Positions 8,306 through 16,175 of a DNA stretch of 64,000 bases are shown in pieces. Position 1 is the stretch's first letter, and every line of letters begins with the position of its first letter. The notes under the pieces were generated by a model. The model saw nothing but the letters and a program-made list of their open reading frames with translations. It searched no databases and was not told where the DNA came from. A program made the position numbers and the translations under genes. The stretch is from assembly GCF_002078505.1 (NCBI RefSeq), contig NZ_LUAV01000032.1, positions 62,001 through 126,000 on the forward strand. Direction: 5' to 3'. This stretch comes from Ensifer aridi (GTDB lineage Bacteria > Pseudomonadota > Alphaproteobacteria > Rhizobiales > Rhizobiaceae).

Positions 8306-9445
8306 TCAGAGCACGCCCCAGCCGCGATAGCGGCCCCTGCCCGTCATCTCGCGCAGGCCGAGTTCGCGCACGAGATTGAGGGCGCCGCGCGGCGTCACGC
8401 CGAGCTGCCGGGAAATCAACGCGGTCGAGACGATTGGACGTGAGAGCACGAGGTCGATCAGTCCCGGCAGGTTGCTGTTGGACCGGCGGTCCCTGATCCG
8501 CATCTCCATCTGCGTCTTGGCGAGCGACAGCCGGTCGAGCTCTTTCATGCCGACATCCGCAGTCATTGACATGGCCTCGAGAAAGGCGTCGAGCCGCGTC
8601 AGCCGGTCCTTCGAGCGGCGGCGCTCGTGACGGATCGTCTTGAGCCCCATGTTGAACGCAAGCACATGTGAAACGACCTTGCCGCGAAAGCGCAGATAAA
8701 CGCCGACAAGGAGCGAACCGAGCCAATGCTGACGGCGCAGCGGTTCGATGCGCTCCCAGGCATCGAAGAGGATCGCCGCGCCGAGTGGAGCCGGCAGCTG
8801 ATCGGCGAGCGGCAGGACGGCGCGCCAGGCATCGAGTCTCGCCGCTTCATCCCACTCCTCGTCGAAGAGCAGCCCGAGTTGCCCCTCCGGCTCCGGCTTC
8901 GCGGTTTGCGTCACCGAGGCGACGGCAGAGACGTGGATGTCCAAGAGGCGCTCGGACCGCGCGATCGCCGCATCGAGTTCGGCAAACTCGCTGGCGAGCG
9001 GGTTTTCGTCGGCATCCTCCGCCTCCCGCGATTCCGCCTCGTCCGTATCCGCTCCGGGAGCAGAGATTTCGGCAAGCGCGTCGCTTGCGGCCGCACTCCC
9101 CTGCTCGCCCCTAAGGACACCGAGCCCGGCGGCGGACAAGGCCCAGCCGGCTTCCGCCAGCTCCAGGCGGCGCCGTGTCCGCAACACCGCATGGGCGATC
9201 GTCAATTCATGTGACGGCGCGCGCGCGTCCATGTGCGAATCGTGTAGAACAAGGTCCTCGACATGGACGAGTTCGCCGGCGACCCAGAGTGCCGCGGCGG
9301 CATCGAAGAACTGCCCGCGTTCGCGGAAGCCTTCCGCCACCGCATGCCGTGCGGTCCGTTCATCGAGGCGTGCGAGTGCATCCTCGGCGGCGATCAGGGC
9401 CGGCAACAGGGTCGGATGAAGCGGATCGGGCGTCTCGTATCTCAT
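8306..9445 (-). CDS. DUF1612 / helix-turn-helix protein (RHE_PE00001-like)
   Basis: A 379-residue protein of a family largely found on rhizobial plasmids, with a DUF1612-like central region and a C-terminal helix-turn-helix. Start MRYETPDPLHPTLLPALIAAEDALARLDERT is typical, as are the helical block AILFDAWERIEPLRRQHWLGSLL and the terminal LISRQLGVTPRGALNLVRELGLREMTGRGRYRGW, which looks like a DNA-binding wing-helix. The function is unknown; its frequent presence near repABC regions suggests a plasmid-linked regulatory role. It reads away from the parS-like sites just upstream. Confidence 0.85.
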   Translation of the reverse strand: MRYETPDPLHPTLLPALIAAEDALARLDERTARHAVAEGFRERGQFFDAAAALWVAGELVHVEDLVLHDSHMDARAPSHELTIAHAVLRTRRRLELAEAGWALSAAGLGVLRGEQGSAAASDALAEISAPGADTDEAESREAEDADENPLASEFAELDAAIARSERLLDIHVSAVASVTQTAKPEPEGQLGLLFDEEWDEAARLDAWRAVLPLADQLPAPLGAAILFDAWERIEPLRRQHWLGSLLVGVYLRFRGKVVSHVLAFNMGLKTIRHERRRSKDRLTRLDAFLEAMSMTADVGMKELDRLSLAKTQMEMRIRDRRSNSNLPGLIDLVLSRPIVSTALISRQLGVTPRGALNLVRELGLREMTGRGRYRGWGVL

Positions 9446-9644
9446 TCTGTAAACGAAGCATTGTCGGCGAAACGGAAGGTAACACGCGATTTTCTTCCGT
9501 CACAGCTCTTCGGAGCTTTTCCACTCCTATTGCGGCCGGCAATGCTGCCATACCAACAGTCGCAACATCCTGTGGCGCTCTTGTCGGGTGGAGCGGCATT
9601 TCCGCAAGCGCGTCGCGGCTCGTGCGGTGTCGTGAGACGTGCCT

Positions 9645-9660
9645 GTTGACAGCTGTCAAC
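9645..9660. repeat. parS-like palindrome, type A, copy 1
   Basis: GTTGACAGCTGTCAAC is a perfect 16-bp palindrome, extended to 18 bp by flanking T and A. It fits the general repABC centromere consensus GTT-N4-GC-N4-AAC that RepB binds. Identical copies lie at 9720 and 10848. Confidence 0.7.
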
Positions 9661-9719
9661 ACAATACCATCCTCCCTAGCTTGGAGCCGACGGAAACGGT
9701 GATCTAGCCATTCTCTGGA

Positions 9720-9735
9720 GTTGACAGCTGTCAAC
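9720..9735. repeat. parS-like palindrome, type A, copy 2
   Basis: Identical 16-bp palindrome GTTGACAGCTGTCAAC, 75 bp from copy 1 in the same non-coding region. Confidence 0.7.
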
Positions 9736-9993
9736 AACGACACGACGCCGTCCTCGACGAAGGTCCGGTTCTCTTCGCGAAAGTCACTGGCACCCGCGGC
9801 ATCGTCATGAACTTGTCGCCCACCGCTTGCAACTGCGGGAGAATTCCTATTTTTAAGGGTCGAAAATTCGATTGAACTGCCTGCAATTCTCCCCGCGTCA
9901 GCAAACGCTAAAAACCGTATATCCCTGACGGCGAACGTCCGTGCTTGCGGAACGGGTCGTCGAGCGGGTGCGGAACGAAAAAGGCATGCGCAA

Positions 9994-10835
9994 ATGGCAT
10001 CAAACGTTCTCGCCGCAAGCGGCGGCGTCAAGCAGGTGATCTGCATCAATTGGGGAACGAAATACGGCGCGCCCTTCATCAATCGGCTTTACGCCATGGT
10101 CGCGCGCAACATCACGCCGCCTTTCACCTTCACCTGCTTTACGACAACCGCGATGGCTTGCGTCCGGAAATTCTGTGCGAGGACCTGCCCCCGCTCGACG
10201 TCGAGAAGATGCCGGTCAATGCCAAGGGCATCTGGCCCAAGGCGCGACTCTGGGGACCTAGGCTCGGCAGCCTCAAGGGGCCGGTGCTCTTTCTCGACCT
10301 AGACCTGGTGATCGTCGGATCGCTCGACCCTTTCTTCGAGATTGGTAACGCCGATGACGTGGTCATGGCGCGCAACCAGACCACTCCTTTCGAGCGTCTC
10401 GGGCAGACGTCGCTCTTCCGCTTTCCGGTCGGCAAGCTGGTTCCATTGCAGGAGAAGTTCCGCGCCCGTCCGCAGAAGGTGGCGGATGAATACGAATTCG
10501 AGCAGCGCTTCGTGACCCGCAATGCGCCGGGCGGCCCGAAATTCTTCCCCCGGCGCTTCGTTCTGCACTTCCGCCAGGATTGCCGCTGGCCTTTTCCTTT
10601 GAACTATTTCCTGGCGCCCCGGCTGCCGGCGGATGCCCGTGTGATCATCTTTCCACGCGGCCTGCTGCCGCAGCATGCGATCGACGGGCAGTTCGGCTAT
10701 AAAGGCCGGCCGGCGACACCGCTCGGCCATCTTCGCGGCCTGTTTTCGCCAGACCGCAGGGAAAAGAACGCCTTCCGTTATTTGCGCCACTACATACTCC
10801 CAAGCCCTTGGGTAGCGGAGCATTGGCGGGAGTGA
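9994..10835 (+). pseudogene. Glycosyltransferase-like protein gene with a one-base frameshift
   Basis: The N-terminus (MASNVLAASGGVKQVICINW, then GTKYGAPFINRLYAMVARNI) is in one frame to about position 10140. The rest (DNRDGLRPEILCEDLPPLDV then FLDLDLVIVGSLDPFF) is in another. Restoring one base near 10141-10143 (reading CFT-DNRDG) gives one protein of about 280 residues with a DxD-containing LDLDLVIVGSLD motif typical of nucleotide-sugar glycosyltransferase folds, ending ILPSPWVAEHWRE. Nothing else is damaged, so recent mutation or a sequencing indel are equally possible. The acceptor and sugar are unknown. Confidence 0.7.
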
Positions 10836-10847
10836 CCGTCCAGCGCT

Positions 10848-10863
10848 GTTGACAGCTGTCAAC
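10848..10863. repeat. parS-like palindrome, type A, copy 3
   Basis: A third identical GTTGACAGCTGTCAAC palindrome, 12 bp after the glycosyltransferase stop codon and about 0.9 kb from repC's 3' end. Confidence 0.7.
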
Positions 10864-10902
10864 TCGGCCATCCCGCAGCGACGGCTCGTTTGGAGCGGTC
10901 AT

Positions 10903-10932
10903 GGGGAGCCCCGCCTCTAGCGGAGGCTCCCC
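10903..10932. repeat. Strong imperfect hairpin
   Basis: GGGGAGCC-CCGC (10903-10914), loop CTCTA, GCGG-A-GGCTCCCC (10920-10932): a 12-bp stem with one bulged A. No T run follows, so it is a weak terminator candidate. It lies 40 bp after the third parS-like palindrome and could end transcription before the next gene. Confidence 0.45.
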
Positions 10933-11027
10933 GCCGAATGTCCATCCCCCTCGCGTCCGGCTTCACGGAAACCGGCGACGCTCGACACCGACTTGGTGCC
11001 CGGAGTATGTGTAACCGATCACACTGG

Positions 11028-11405
11028 ATGAAAGGCCCGCACGTGCCGCTCAACAGGTTGGTTCTCTACGCCCAGGATGTCGACGAGACGGCACAGTTCT
11101 ACGAGAAGCACTTCGGCTTTAAAGCGAAAAGGCTGCCCGGGGACAGAATCGTGGAGCTTGTGGCGACGGGCGGCGGTGCAAACCTGATGCTGCATCCCGC
11201 TATAAAAGGGCAGCGGCCCGGTCAATCAAGCATCAAGCTCGTATTCGACGTGGAGGACGTCGAGGCTTTCTGCCGCCGATGCGCAGAGGAAGGTCTCGAA
11301 TTCGGCCCTATCCACAAAGCTGACGGCTATCTGTCCGCTAACGCCAAAGACCCCTGTCAGAACTCGATTTCGGTCTCCAGCCGTGCCTTCCGCAAAGACG
11401 GTTGA
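11028..11405 (+). CDS. VOC (glyoxalase/bleomycin-resistance) family protein
   Basis: A protein of about 125 residues with a single VOC domain: LNRLVLYAQDVDETAQFYEKHF at the start, ELVATGGGANLMLHP in the middle, IKLVFDVEDVEAFCRRCAEEG in the second half, and a C-terminal DPCQNSISVSSR strand. The family includes metal-dependent lyases, dioxygenases and antibiotic-binding proteins; no partner gene indicates a substrate. The start is uncertain: ATG at 11028 is used, and GTG at 11043 is possible. Confidence 0.8.
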   Translation: MKGPHVPLNRLVLYAQDVDETAQFYEKHFGFKAKRLPGDRIVELVATGGGANLMLHPAIKGQRPGQSSIKLVFDVEDVEAFCRRCAEEGLEFGPIHKADGYLSANAKDPCQNSISVSSRAFRKDG

Positions 11406-11747
11406 AAGAGCAGCACGAGCCGTGACGAAAAGGATGCGATCGCCGCCGTCTGGCGCAAAATTGTGGCCGTCCGTCTAGCGGAAATTATCGGCTGTTTAGC
11501 TTCCGTGAGGCAGGTGGAAAGGCTTTTTTGCCAATGACTTACGATAGACGTAAAACTGTTAAGAACAGGTAACGGATCGACGTCTAAGCGAATCCACACA
11601 CAAGCTAGTCTCCGGCATTTCGGGCCGTAAAGCAATGGCACGCCAATATCAGCCGGCATGTTTCCACGGCTCCCACGGTGAGACAGTGCTGCCGCCCGCC
11701 CTCCCCGGCCAACGTTCCAGATCACCCACGAAAGATCGAAATCAGCG
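11406..11747. other. Intergenic stretch downstream of repC
   Basis: About 340 bp between a plus-strand VOC gene and the convergent end of repC. No family-like reading frame, RNA or repeat was recognised. Confidence 0.4.
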
Positions 11748-13058
11748 TCAGCTCGCCATTGGCAAGACTGTCCTCCTAGCGCGGGTCAACGCGCTCACCA
11801 TCGGTGCAATCGAGAACGCCTGTCGCCTCGCCCTTTGGGTGAGATCGCGCAGGTAGCCGCCCGGAGAGCTTATCCGATCGGCTCTTTCAAGAATGCAAGC
11901 GATGACGGTGGCGGCATTTTCGTAGCCGAGAACGTGACACGCCTCGTCATAGGCGTCGGCACTTACATTCAGCATGGTCCTGACGACGATTGCGGCGGTG
12001 AGGAGATCTTTCCAGCTTTCGATCCGGCCGCGAGGGCCATAGTCGGCGATCTGCGGGCAGGCGTTGAGGACGACGGGCAGGGGGATCTCACGACCAAGCC
12101 CCGCCACCCTCAAAGGCGGGACGGCGAGGCTCACCGGCCGTTCCGGCTCGTTGGTGGTCAACGCTGCGGTGGGCCTCGCCTGCGGCATAGCCAGGTCCGC
12201 AGTCAGCATTTGCCGCTCTGGCGAAAAGGCCTCCCGTCCCTTTCCCAAGCGAGGTTCAGATTCAGATCGAGAGTCTGGATGTGAATTCTGTTTGTGGCAT
12301 CCATTCTGGCGATCATTGGTGTCCGTTTTTCGTAAATTAAGCAATTTTTCCAATTGATTGGCGACATCGTCGCGAAGCTGCGCCAGCATTTCGCAAAGGG
12401 CTTCGAAATCCGCCGCGGATGCGTTGCGGGGCAGGGGCGCGGCGAGTTCCTCGAAGCGGGAGTGATGTGCCTGCCAGTCGCCTTCCGGTGCGGTTTCGCA
12501 GATAAGCTCGAGCAGCTTGGCGACGTCCCGCCGATGGAGGCTCAGCCTCTCGCGCATTAACCGGAGATGCTGTTTCTCCGCCGCGAGCTCTGCCGCGGCG
12601 GTCTTGAATTCCTCGGCCCGGGAGACGAGCGGAGAGAGGTCGAATCCGAAGGCTTCGCCGACAGCGCCATTGCGAGCTCTGCGGGCATAGCGCTTGCCGT
12701 TGGGACTGTCGCGGCGAAGGATCAGGCCGGCTTCGACGAGGCAGGCGAGGTGGCGGCGCAGCGTCGTTCCCGCCATGCCGTGGGCGCGAAGCGAAAGCTG
12801 CGCATTCGAGGGAAAGACCACGAGGCCGGTCTCCCGGGAGAGTTCGGCTGCGGGATAGAAGCTCAAAAGCGCGTTCAAGACTGCAAGCGAACGATCGGAC
12901 ACGCCGATCACCGTTTTCGCTTCACAGACGGAACGGAACATTTTCCATTTGTCGATCGATCGCTCCGGCGGAATATCGCTGGCAGCAATCTGACTTGCGA
13001 GCATGCCAAGCGTCATCGCCCGCCGCCCAAAGGGCGTCGTCACATTTCCACGCTCCAT
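11748..13058 (-). CDS. repC: Plasmid replication initiator RepC
   Basis: A 436-residue RepC, the initiator of repABC replicons. The N-terminal domain has the family pattern (RSIDKWKMFRSVCEAKTVIG, DRSLAVLNALLSFYPAAEL, VVFPSNAQLSLRAHGMAGTTLRRHLACLVEAGLI, PNGKRYARR) and a winged-helix DNA-binding look. The C-terminal domain ends with the conserved MLNVSADAYDEACHVLGYE, CILERADRISSPGGYLRDL block. It is the last gene of repABC, 156 bp after repB, with the antisense RNA between. ATG at 13058 follows an AGGTGAAG site. Its own coding sequence carries an AT-rich stretch that is the likely origin. Confidence 0.97.
   Translation of the reverse strand: MERGNVTTPFGRRAMTLGMLASQIAASDIPPERSIDKWKMFRSVCEAKTVIGVSDRSLAVLNALLSFYPAAELSRETGLVVFPSNAQLSLRAHGMAGTTLRRHLACLVEAGLILRRDSPNGKRYARRARNGAVGEAFGFDLSPLVSRAEEFKTAAAELAAEKQHLRLMRERLSLHRRDVAKLLELICETAPEGDWQAHHSRFEELAAPLPRNASAADFEALCEMLAQLRDDVANQLEKLLNLRKTDTNDRQNGCHKQNSHPDSRSESEPRLGKGREAFSPERQMLTADLAMPQARPTAALTTNEPERPVSLAVPPLRVAGLGREIPLPVVLNACPQIADYGPRGRIESWKDLLTAAIVVRTMLNVSADAYDEACHVLGYENAATVIACILERADRISSPGGYLRDLTQRARRQAFSIAPMVSALTRARRTVLPMAS
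12281..12362. other. oriV: Probable replication origin inside repC (AT-rich)
   Basis: Within an otherwise GC-rich repC, 12325-12360 is strongly AT-rich (runs such as GTTTTTCGTAAATTAAGC). In repABC plasmids the origin has been mapped inside the repC coding sequence, in an AT-rich patch. The assignment here is by composition and position only. Confidence 0.55.
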
Positions 13059-13149
13059 TTTTCTTCACCTTTACCAAGGCAAAAGAAAACCGTTCGCCGA
13101 AACGACGTCAAAAACGCTTGACACTGATTCGCGGAAATGGGAATCTCAA

Positions 13150-13207
13150 GTCGCTACACGAGAGAAGGGTTTCCGCAGCGCTAGTCGTTCGGAAGCCTTT
13201 TTCTTTT
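13150..13207 (+). ncRNA. Antisense ctRNA (incompatibility RNA) of repABC
   Basis: The repB-repC gap holds, on the strand opposite the rep genes, a TTGACA box (13118-13123), a 17-bp spacer and a weak GAATCT -10, then about 50 nt ending in a hairpin: GGTTTCCG (13168-13175) pairs with CGGAAGCC (13190-13197) and is followed by a T-rich tract (13198-13207). In repABC plasmids a small RNA at this place pairs with the repC leader and lowers RepC synthesis. Location, polarity and terminator all match; exact ends are estimates. Confidence 0.8.
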
Positions 13208-13214
13208 GCTCTGT

Positions 13215-14219
13215 TTAATCTCCTGTTTCCTGTTGGTATTCGAGGTACAGAGCTTCCAATCTCTGCCTCACGAAATCTGCAAAGCCCGGCGCCGCCTTCT
13301 TGCTGAAGGCAAGCGTCGTCTCCGAATCCGTTTCGCGAATGCGCACGGCGCGGCTCCTATCGGGCGCAAGCCAAGTCTCCGCCTTTGCCCGCTCCTTGGT
13401 GATGCTGAGGAAGGCGAAGAGCTTTTCAAAGCGCTGATCGCTTTCGATCGCTGAATACGCGGGCTCGGCCACAAGGCTAAGCGCCTTCGACCGGTGCCCC
13501 TCGCGATCGAGGAGATCGGCAAGTTCCATCCAGCGCCTGCGGCCGAAGCCGGGTGCGGCACCGACGGCTTCGATGATTTCCACCGGCAGGCGGTTCACCA
13601 GGGTGATCATCTTCGAGAGCGCCGCCTTGTCGACGCCGAGCGCCGACATGATCGTATCGCGGGAAAAGCCGCGCTCCTCCAGGCGTGCGGCGAACAGCGC
13701 GCGCTCGATGAAGGAAAGATCGGTGCGGGCGTTGTTCTCTTGGCCCTGCGAAATGACGAGCTGCTCGTCGCTCAACTCGCGAATGACCGCCTTGACCTTG
13801 CCGCCGATCTCGCGGACCGCGGCGAGCCGTCGGTGACCATAGGCCACCTGGTAGCGATCCTTCTCCGTCGGATGCGGCCGCACAAGGATCGGGACCTGTT
13901 GTCCGTGGTCCCGGATCTGTTCGACCAGGGCGGCCTGGGTCTCGGCTGCGACGCCCAGCCGGTCGGTTATGAAGGATGCATCGATCAGCGACGGGTCGAG
14001 CTCGACGATCGCATGGCCTTGCGCCAGCCGCCGTTCCAGTTCTTCGGCGCGTTCCACCTTCTGGGTGATGTTGGTGAGCGATTTGGTGATGCCGCCGACG
14101 AGGCCGCTCGGCCGATGATTTGGCGCGAGACCGGCGATCGGGCGCGAGACGGCCGGCCGCTCTCCGTCCACCGGAGGGGCAGGGCTGTCGGAAATGCCGA
14201 TCAGGTTCTTTCGCGCCAT
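13215..14219 (-). CDS. repB: Plasmid partition protein RepB (ParB family)
   Basis: A 334-residue ParB-like protein. The N-terminus MARKNLIGISDSP is the usual RepB start, followed by a ParB nuclease-like domain (VPILVRPHPTEKDRYQVAYGHRRLAAVREIG with the GHRR motif) and a helix-turn-helix (about residues 180-230: FSRDTIMSALGVDKAALSKM). It binds parS palindromes and works with RepA to segregate the plasmid. It starts 3 bp after repA's stop, so the two are co-translated. Cognate sites are probably the pair at 15573-15616. Confidence 0.97.
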   Translation of the reverse strand: MARKNLIGISDSPAPPVDGERPAVSRPIAGLAPNHRPSGLVGGITKSLTNITQKVERAEELERRLAQGHAIVELDPSLIDASFITDRLGVAAETQAALVEQIRDHGQQVPILVRPHPTEKDRYQVAYGHRRLAAVREIGGKVKAVIRELSDEQLVISQGQENNARTDLSFIERALFAARLEERGFSRDTIMSALGVDKAALSKMITLVNRLPVEIIEAVGAAPGFGRRRWMELADLLDREGHRSKALSLVAEPAYSAIESDQRFEKLFAFLSITKERAKAETWLAPDRSRAVRIRETDSETTLAFSKKAAPGFADFVRQRLEALYLEYQQETGD

Positions 14220-14222
14220 GGA

Positions 14223-15419
14223 TTACTTCCTCCCCCAGACCTTGCGGACCATCTCCTCGATCTCCGCATTGACGAGTGAGAGCGAATCCATCGCCCGGTC
14301 ATAGGTGCCGCGGATGAATTGCGAGCGCTCCACCTCGTAGAGCGTCTGCTTCGTCACGCCCGCGTCCGAGATCGCCGTCGATTTGACCATCGCGTTCTGC
14401 AGCATGCGGTTGCCGAAGATCGCCCGCATGAAGCCGGTCATCTGGCTTTGTGGCCCGTCGTTGGGTTCGAAGCGCGTCACCAGGTAGCGCATCCAATCGT
14501 AACTCGTCCTCCCTCCGGCCTTTTCCACCACCGCCATGAGTTCGCTCGTCATCGACAGGAACTGCGACATCGACATGACGTCGAGCATCTGCGGATGAAC
14601 GGTGATGAGCACCGACGTCGCGGCGCAGAGCGCCGACATCGTCAGAAAACCGAGCTGCGGCGGGCAATCGATCACGACGATGTCGTAGAAGCTTTCGATT
14701 TCGGAGAGCGCTTCGCCGATCCGCGCGAAGAACAAGGTCTCCGCGGAGCCGCCGATCATCGCCTTCGGCGTCTCGTGCTCGAACTCCATGAGTTCGAGAT
14801 TGCCGGGGATGAGATGCAGATTGGTGGTATAGGTTGAGCGGACTACATCGGCGACCGGGCGCGGGTTCTCATAGCGTATGGCGCCGTAGAGCGTTTCGGC
14901 TTCACCGACGTCGAGTTCCGGCTGGTGGCCGAAGAGGGCGGAGAGCGAGGCTTGGGGATCGAGGTCGATCGCTAGCACCCGATAGCCGCGCAGCGAGAGA
15001 TATTGCGAAAGATGGGCCGCGGTCGTCGTCTTGCCCGACCCGCCCTTGAAATTCATGACCGAGATGACCTGCAGCTTTTCGCCCGGCCGACGGTGCGGAA
15101 TGTATTTCCCTGTCTTGACTCCCTCGTCGAGCACGCGGCGGATGCGGTCGATGTCGTCGACCGAATACATGCGCCTGCCGTTTGACAGGGGCTGCGGCCC
15201 ATGGCCTTCTGACGCGATCTGGCGCAGGTAGCCTTCACCGATTCCGATGAAGGCGGCCGCCTCCGCCGGGCTGAACAGCCGCATGGTTTTCTGTGCCGTC
15301 GGGGAGAAGATCTTCTTTTGATGTTCCTGCAGTTGATGAGCGAGTTCCTGAGCGTCGGCAGCCAGCAGCGAAGGCAAATGCTCCTGCTCCTCAAGACTCT
15401 GGATTCTCTGCTGCAACAT
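14223..15419 (-). CDS. repA: Plasmid partition protein RepA (ParA ATPase)
   Basis: A 398-residue ParA-type ATPase. An N-terminal MerR-like helix-turn-helix (FSPAEAAAFIGIGEGYLRQI) is followed by the deviant Walker A motif (FKGGSGKTTTAAHLSQYLSL), the DLDPQASLSALFG switch and the VIDCPPQLG Walker B. It provides ATP-dependent segregation and autorepresses the rep operon. ATG at 15419 is preceded by GGAGAT; a TTG at 15443 would add eight residues. A 14-bp palindrome lies just upstream (15462-15475). Confidence 0.97.
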   Translation of the reverse strand: MLQQRIQSLEEQEHLPSLLAADAQELAHQLQEHQKKIFSPTAQKTMRLFSPAEAAAFIGIGEGYLRQIASEGHGPQPLSNGRRMYSVDDIDRIRRVLDEGVKTGKYIPHRRPGEKLQVISVMNFKGGSGKTTTAAHLSQYLSLRGYRVLAIDLDPQASLSALFGHQPELDVGEAETLYGAIRYENPRPVADVVRSTYTTNLHLIPGNLELMEFEHETPKAMIGGSAETLFFARIGEALSEIESFYDIVVIDCPPQLGFLTMSALCAATSVLITVHPQMLDVMSMSQFLSMTSELMAVVEKAGGRTSYDWMRYLVTRFEPNDGPQSQMTGFMRAIFGNRMLQNAMVKSTAISDAGVTKQTLYEVERSQFIRGTYDRAMDSLSLVNAEIEEMVRKVWGRK

Positions 15420-15461
15420 CCCGATCTCCGAAAAACTGCGCAAAATTCGGCAATAAAGGCC

Positions 15462-15475
15462 TATCTGCGCAGATA
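15462..15475. promoter_or_regulatory. Palindrome upstream of repA, candidate operator
   Basis: TATCTGCGCAGATA is a perfect 14-bp palindrome 40 bp upstream of repA, in the region expected for the RepA-autorepressed promoter. The role is inferred from position. Confidence 0.5.
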
Positions 15476-15572
15476 TACTATGCGCCGATTCGTTGCCAAT
15501 TTACAAACGCTTAACAAAAGGCGCCTTGCTCGCGCTCCGCCGTCGCAGTTTTATGAATTTCGCTGTTCATGA

Positions 15573-15616
15573 GTTGTCCGCGGACAACTTCTTCTGAGTG
15601 GTTGTCCGCGGACAAC
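15573..15616. repeat. Two parS sites (type B) upstream of repA
   Basis: GTTGTCCGCGGACAAC occurs at 15573-15588 and again at 15601-15616, 28 bp apart. Both are perfect 16-bp palindromes and fit the repABC parS consensus GTT-N4-GC-N4-AAC. Their arms differ from the type A palindromes near 9.6-10.9 kb. Position next to repA makes them the likely centromere of this replicon. Confidence 0.8.
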
Positions 15617-15826
15617 TGCCTGCCCGCAAGCGGGCCCATGTGGCGGCGAGGCGTCGCCGATGCGTATTCACTCTCCCGCCGGACCGGGATCACAGCGCCC
15701 GTGGAATGCCGTTAATCACGATGCAGGGGAGCGATGCGGTTAGACCACTAATTTTGTAGACTATTGACAGCTCGGCGGATTGTGGCAGGATCATGTTGAC
15801 ATCAGACCGGAAGGGAAGGGTGCAGC

Positions 15827-16018
15827 ATGTTCTATCTCGGCGGAATGACACTCGGCTACTTCGCCCCGCCTGCCCGGACGACCGCAACTCGCAAGCAAGC
15901 GATCGCGTCGCGCCCGGCCCCACGGGATATCTGTGAAGCGCGCGACGATGAGGAGCAGCATCGGAAACAACAGGAGTGGGCCCGCGCCTTCCTGACGCCT
16001 TGGCACCTCTTTTATTAG
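15827..16018 (+). CDS. Small hypothetical protein
   Basis: A 63-residue frame (MFYLGGMTLGYFAPPARTTA to AFLTPWHLFY). ATG at 15827 follows AAGGG, and a TTGACA box lies at 15764-15769. The rather charged middle (ARDDEEQHRKQQEW) between short aromatic ends looks like a real small protein, but no family is recognised and the frame is short for GC-rich DNA. Treat as tentative. Confidence 0.4.
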   Translation: MFYLGGMTLGYFAPPARTTATRKQAIASRPAPRDICEARDDEEQHRKQQEWARAFLTPWHLFY

Positions 16019-16175
16019 TTGAGCCGGGGATAAGGGCGAAAACCGCGCGAACTTTTGGTCCCGACCCCGCTTCGGCGGCCTATGCCGATAACGCAAGTCC
16101 GGCAATAATGGACCAAGACTTGCGTGGATTCCCGGCCTGCGATCCTCTACATTTGCAGGTGGGAGGGCTTGGTTC

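Larger units (their letters stand above)
9446..9993. other. Non-coding region carrying two parS-like palindromes
   Basis: About 550 bp between two divergent genes with no credible ORF on either strand. It contains two identical 16-bp palindromes at 9645-9660 and 9720-9735 (annotated separately) and should hold both gene promoters. Confidence 0.6.
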
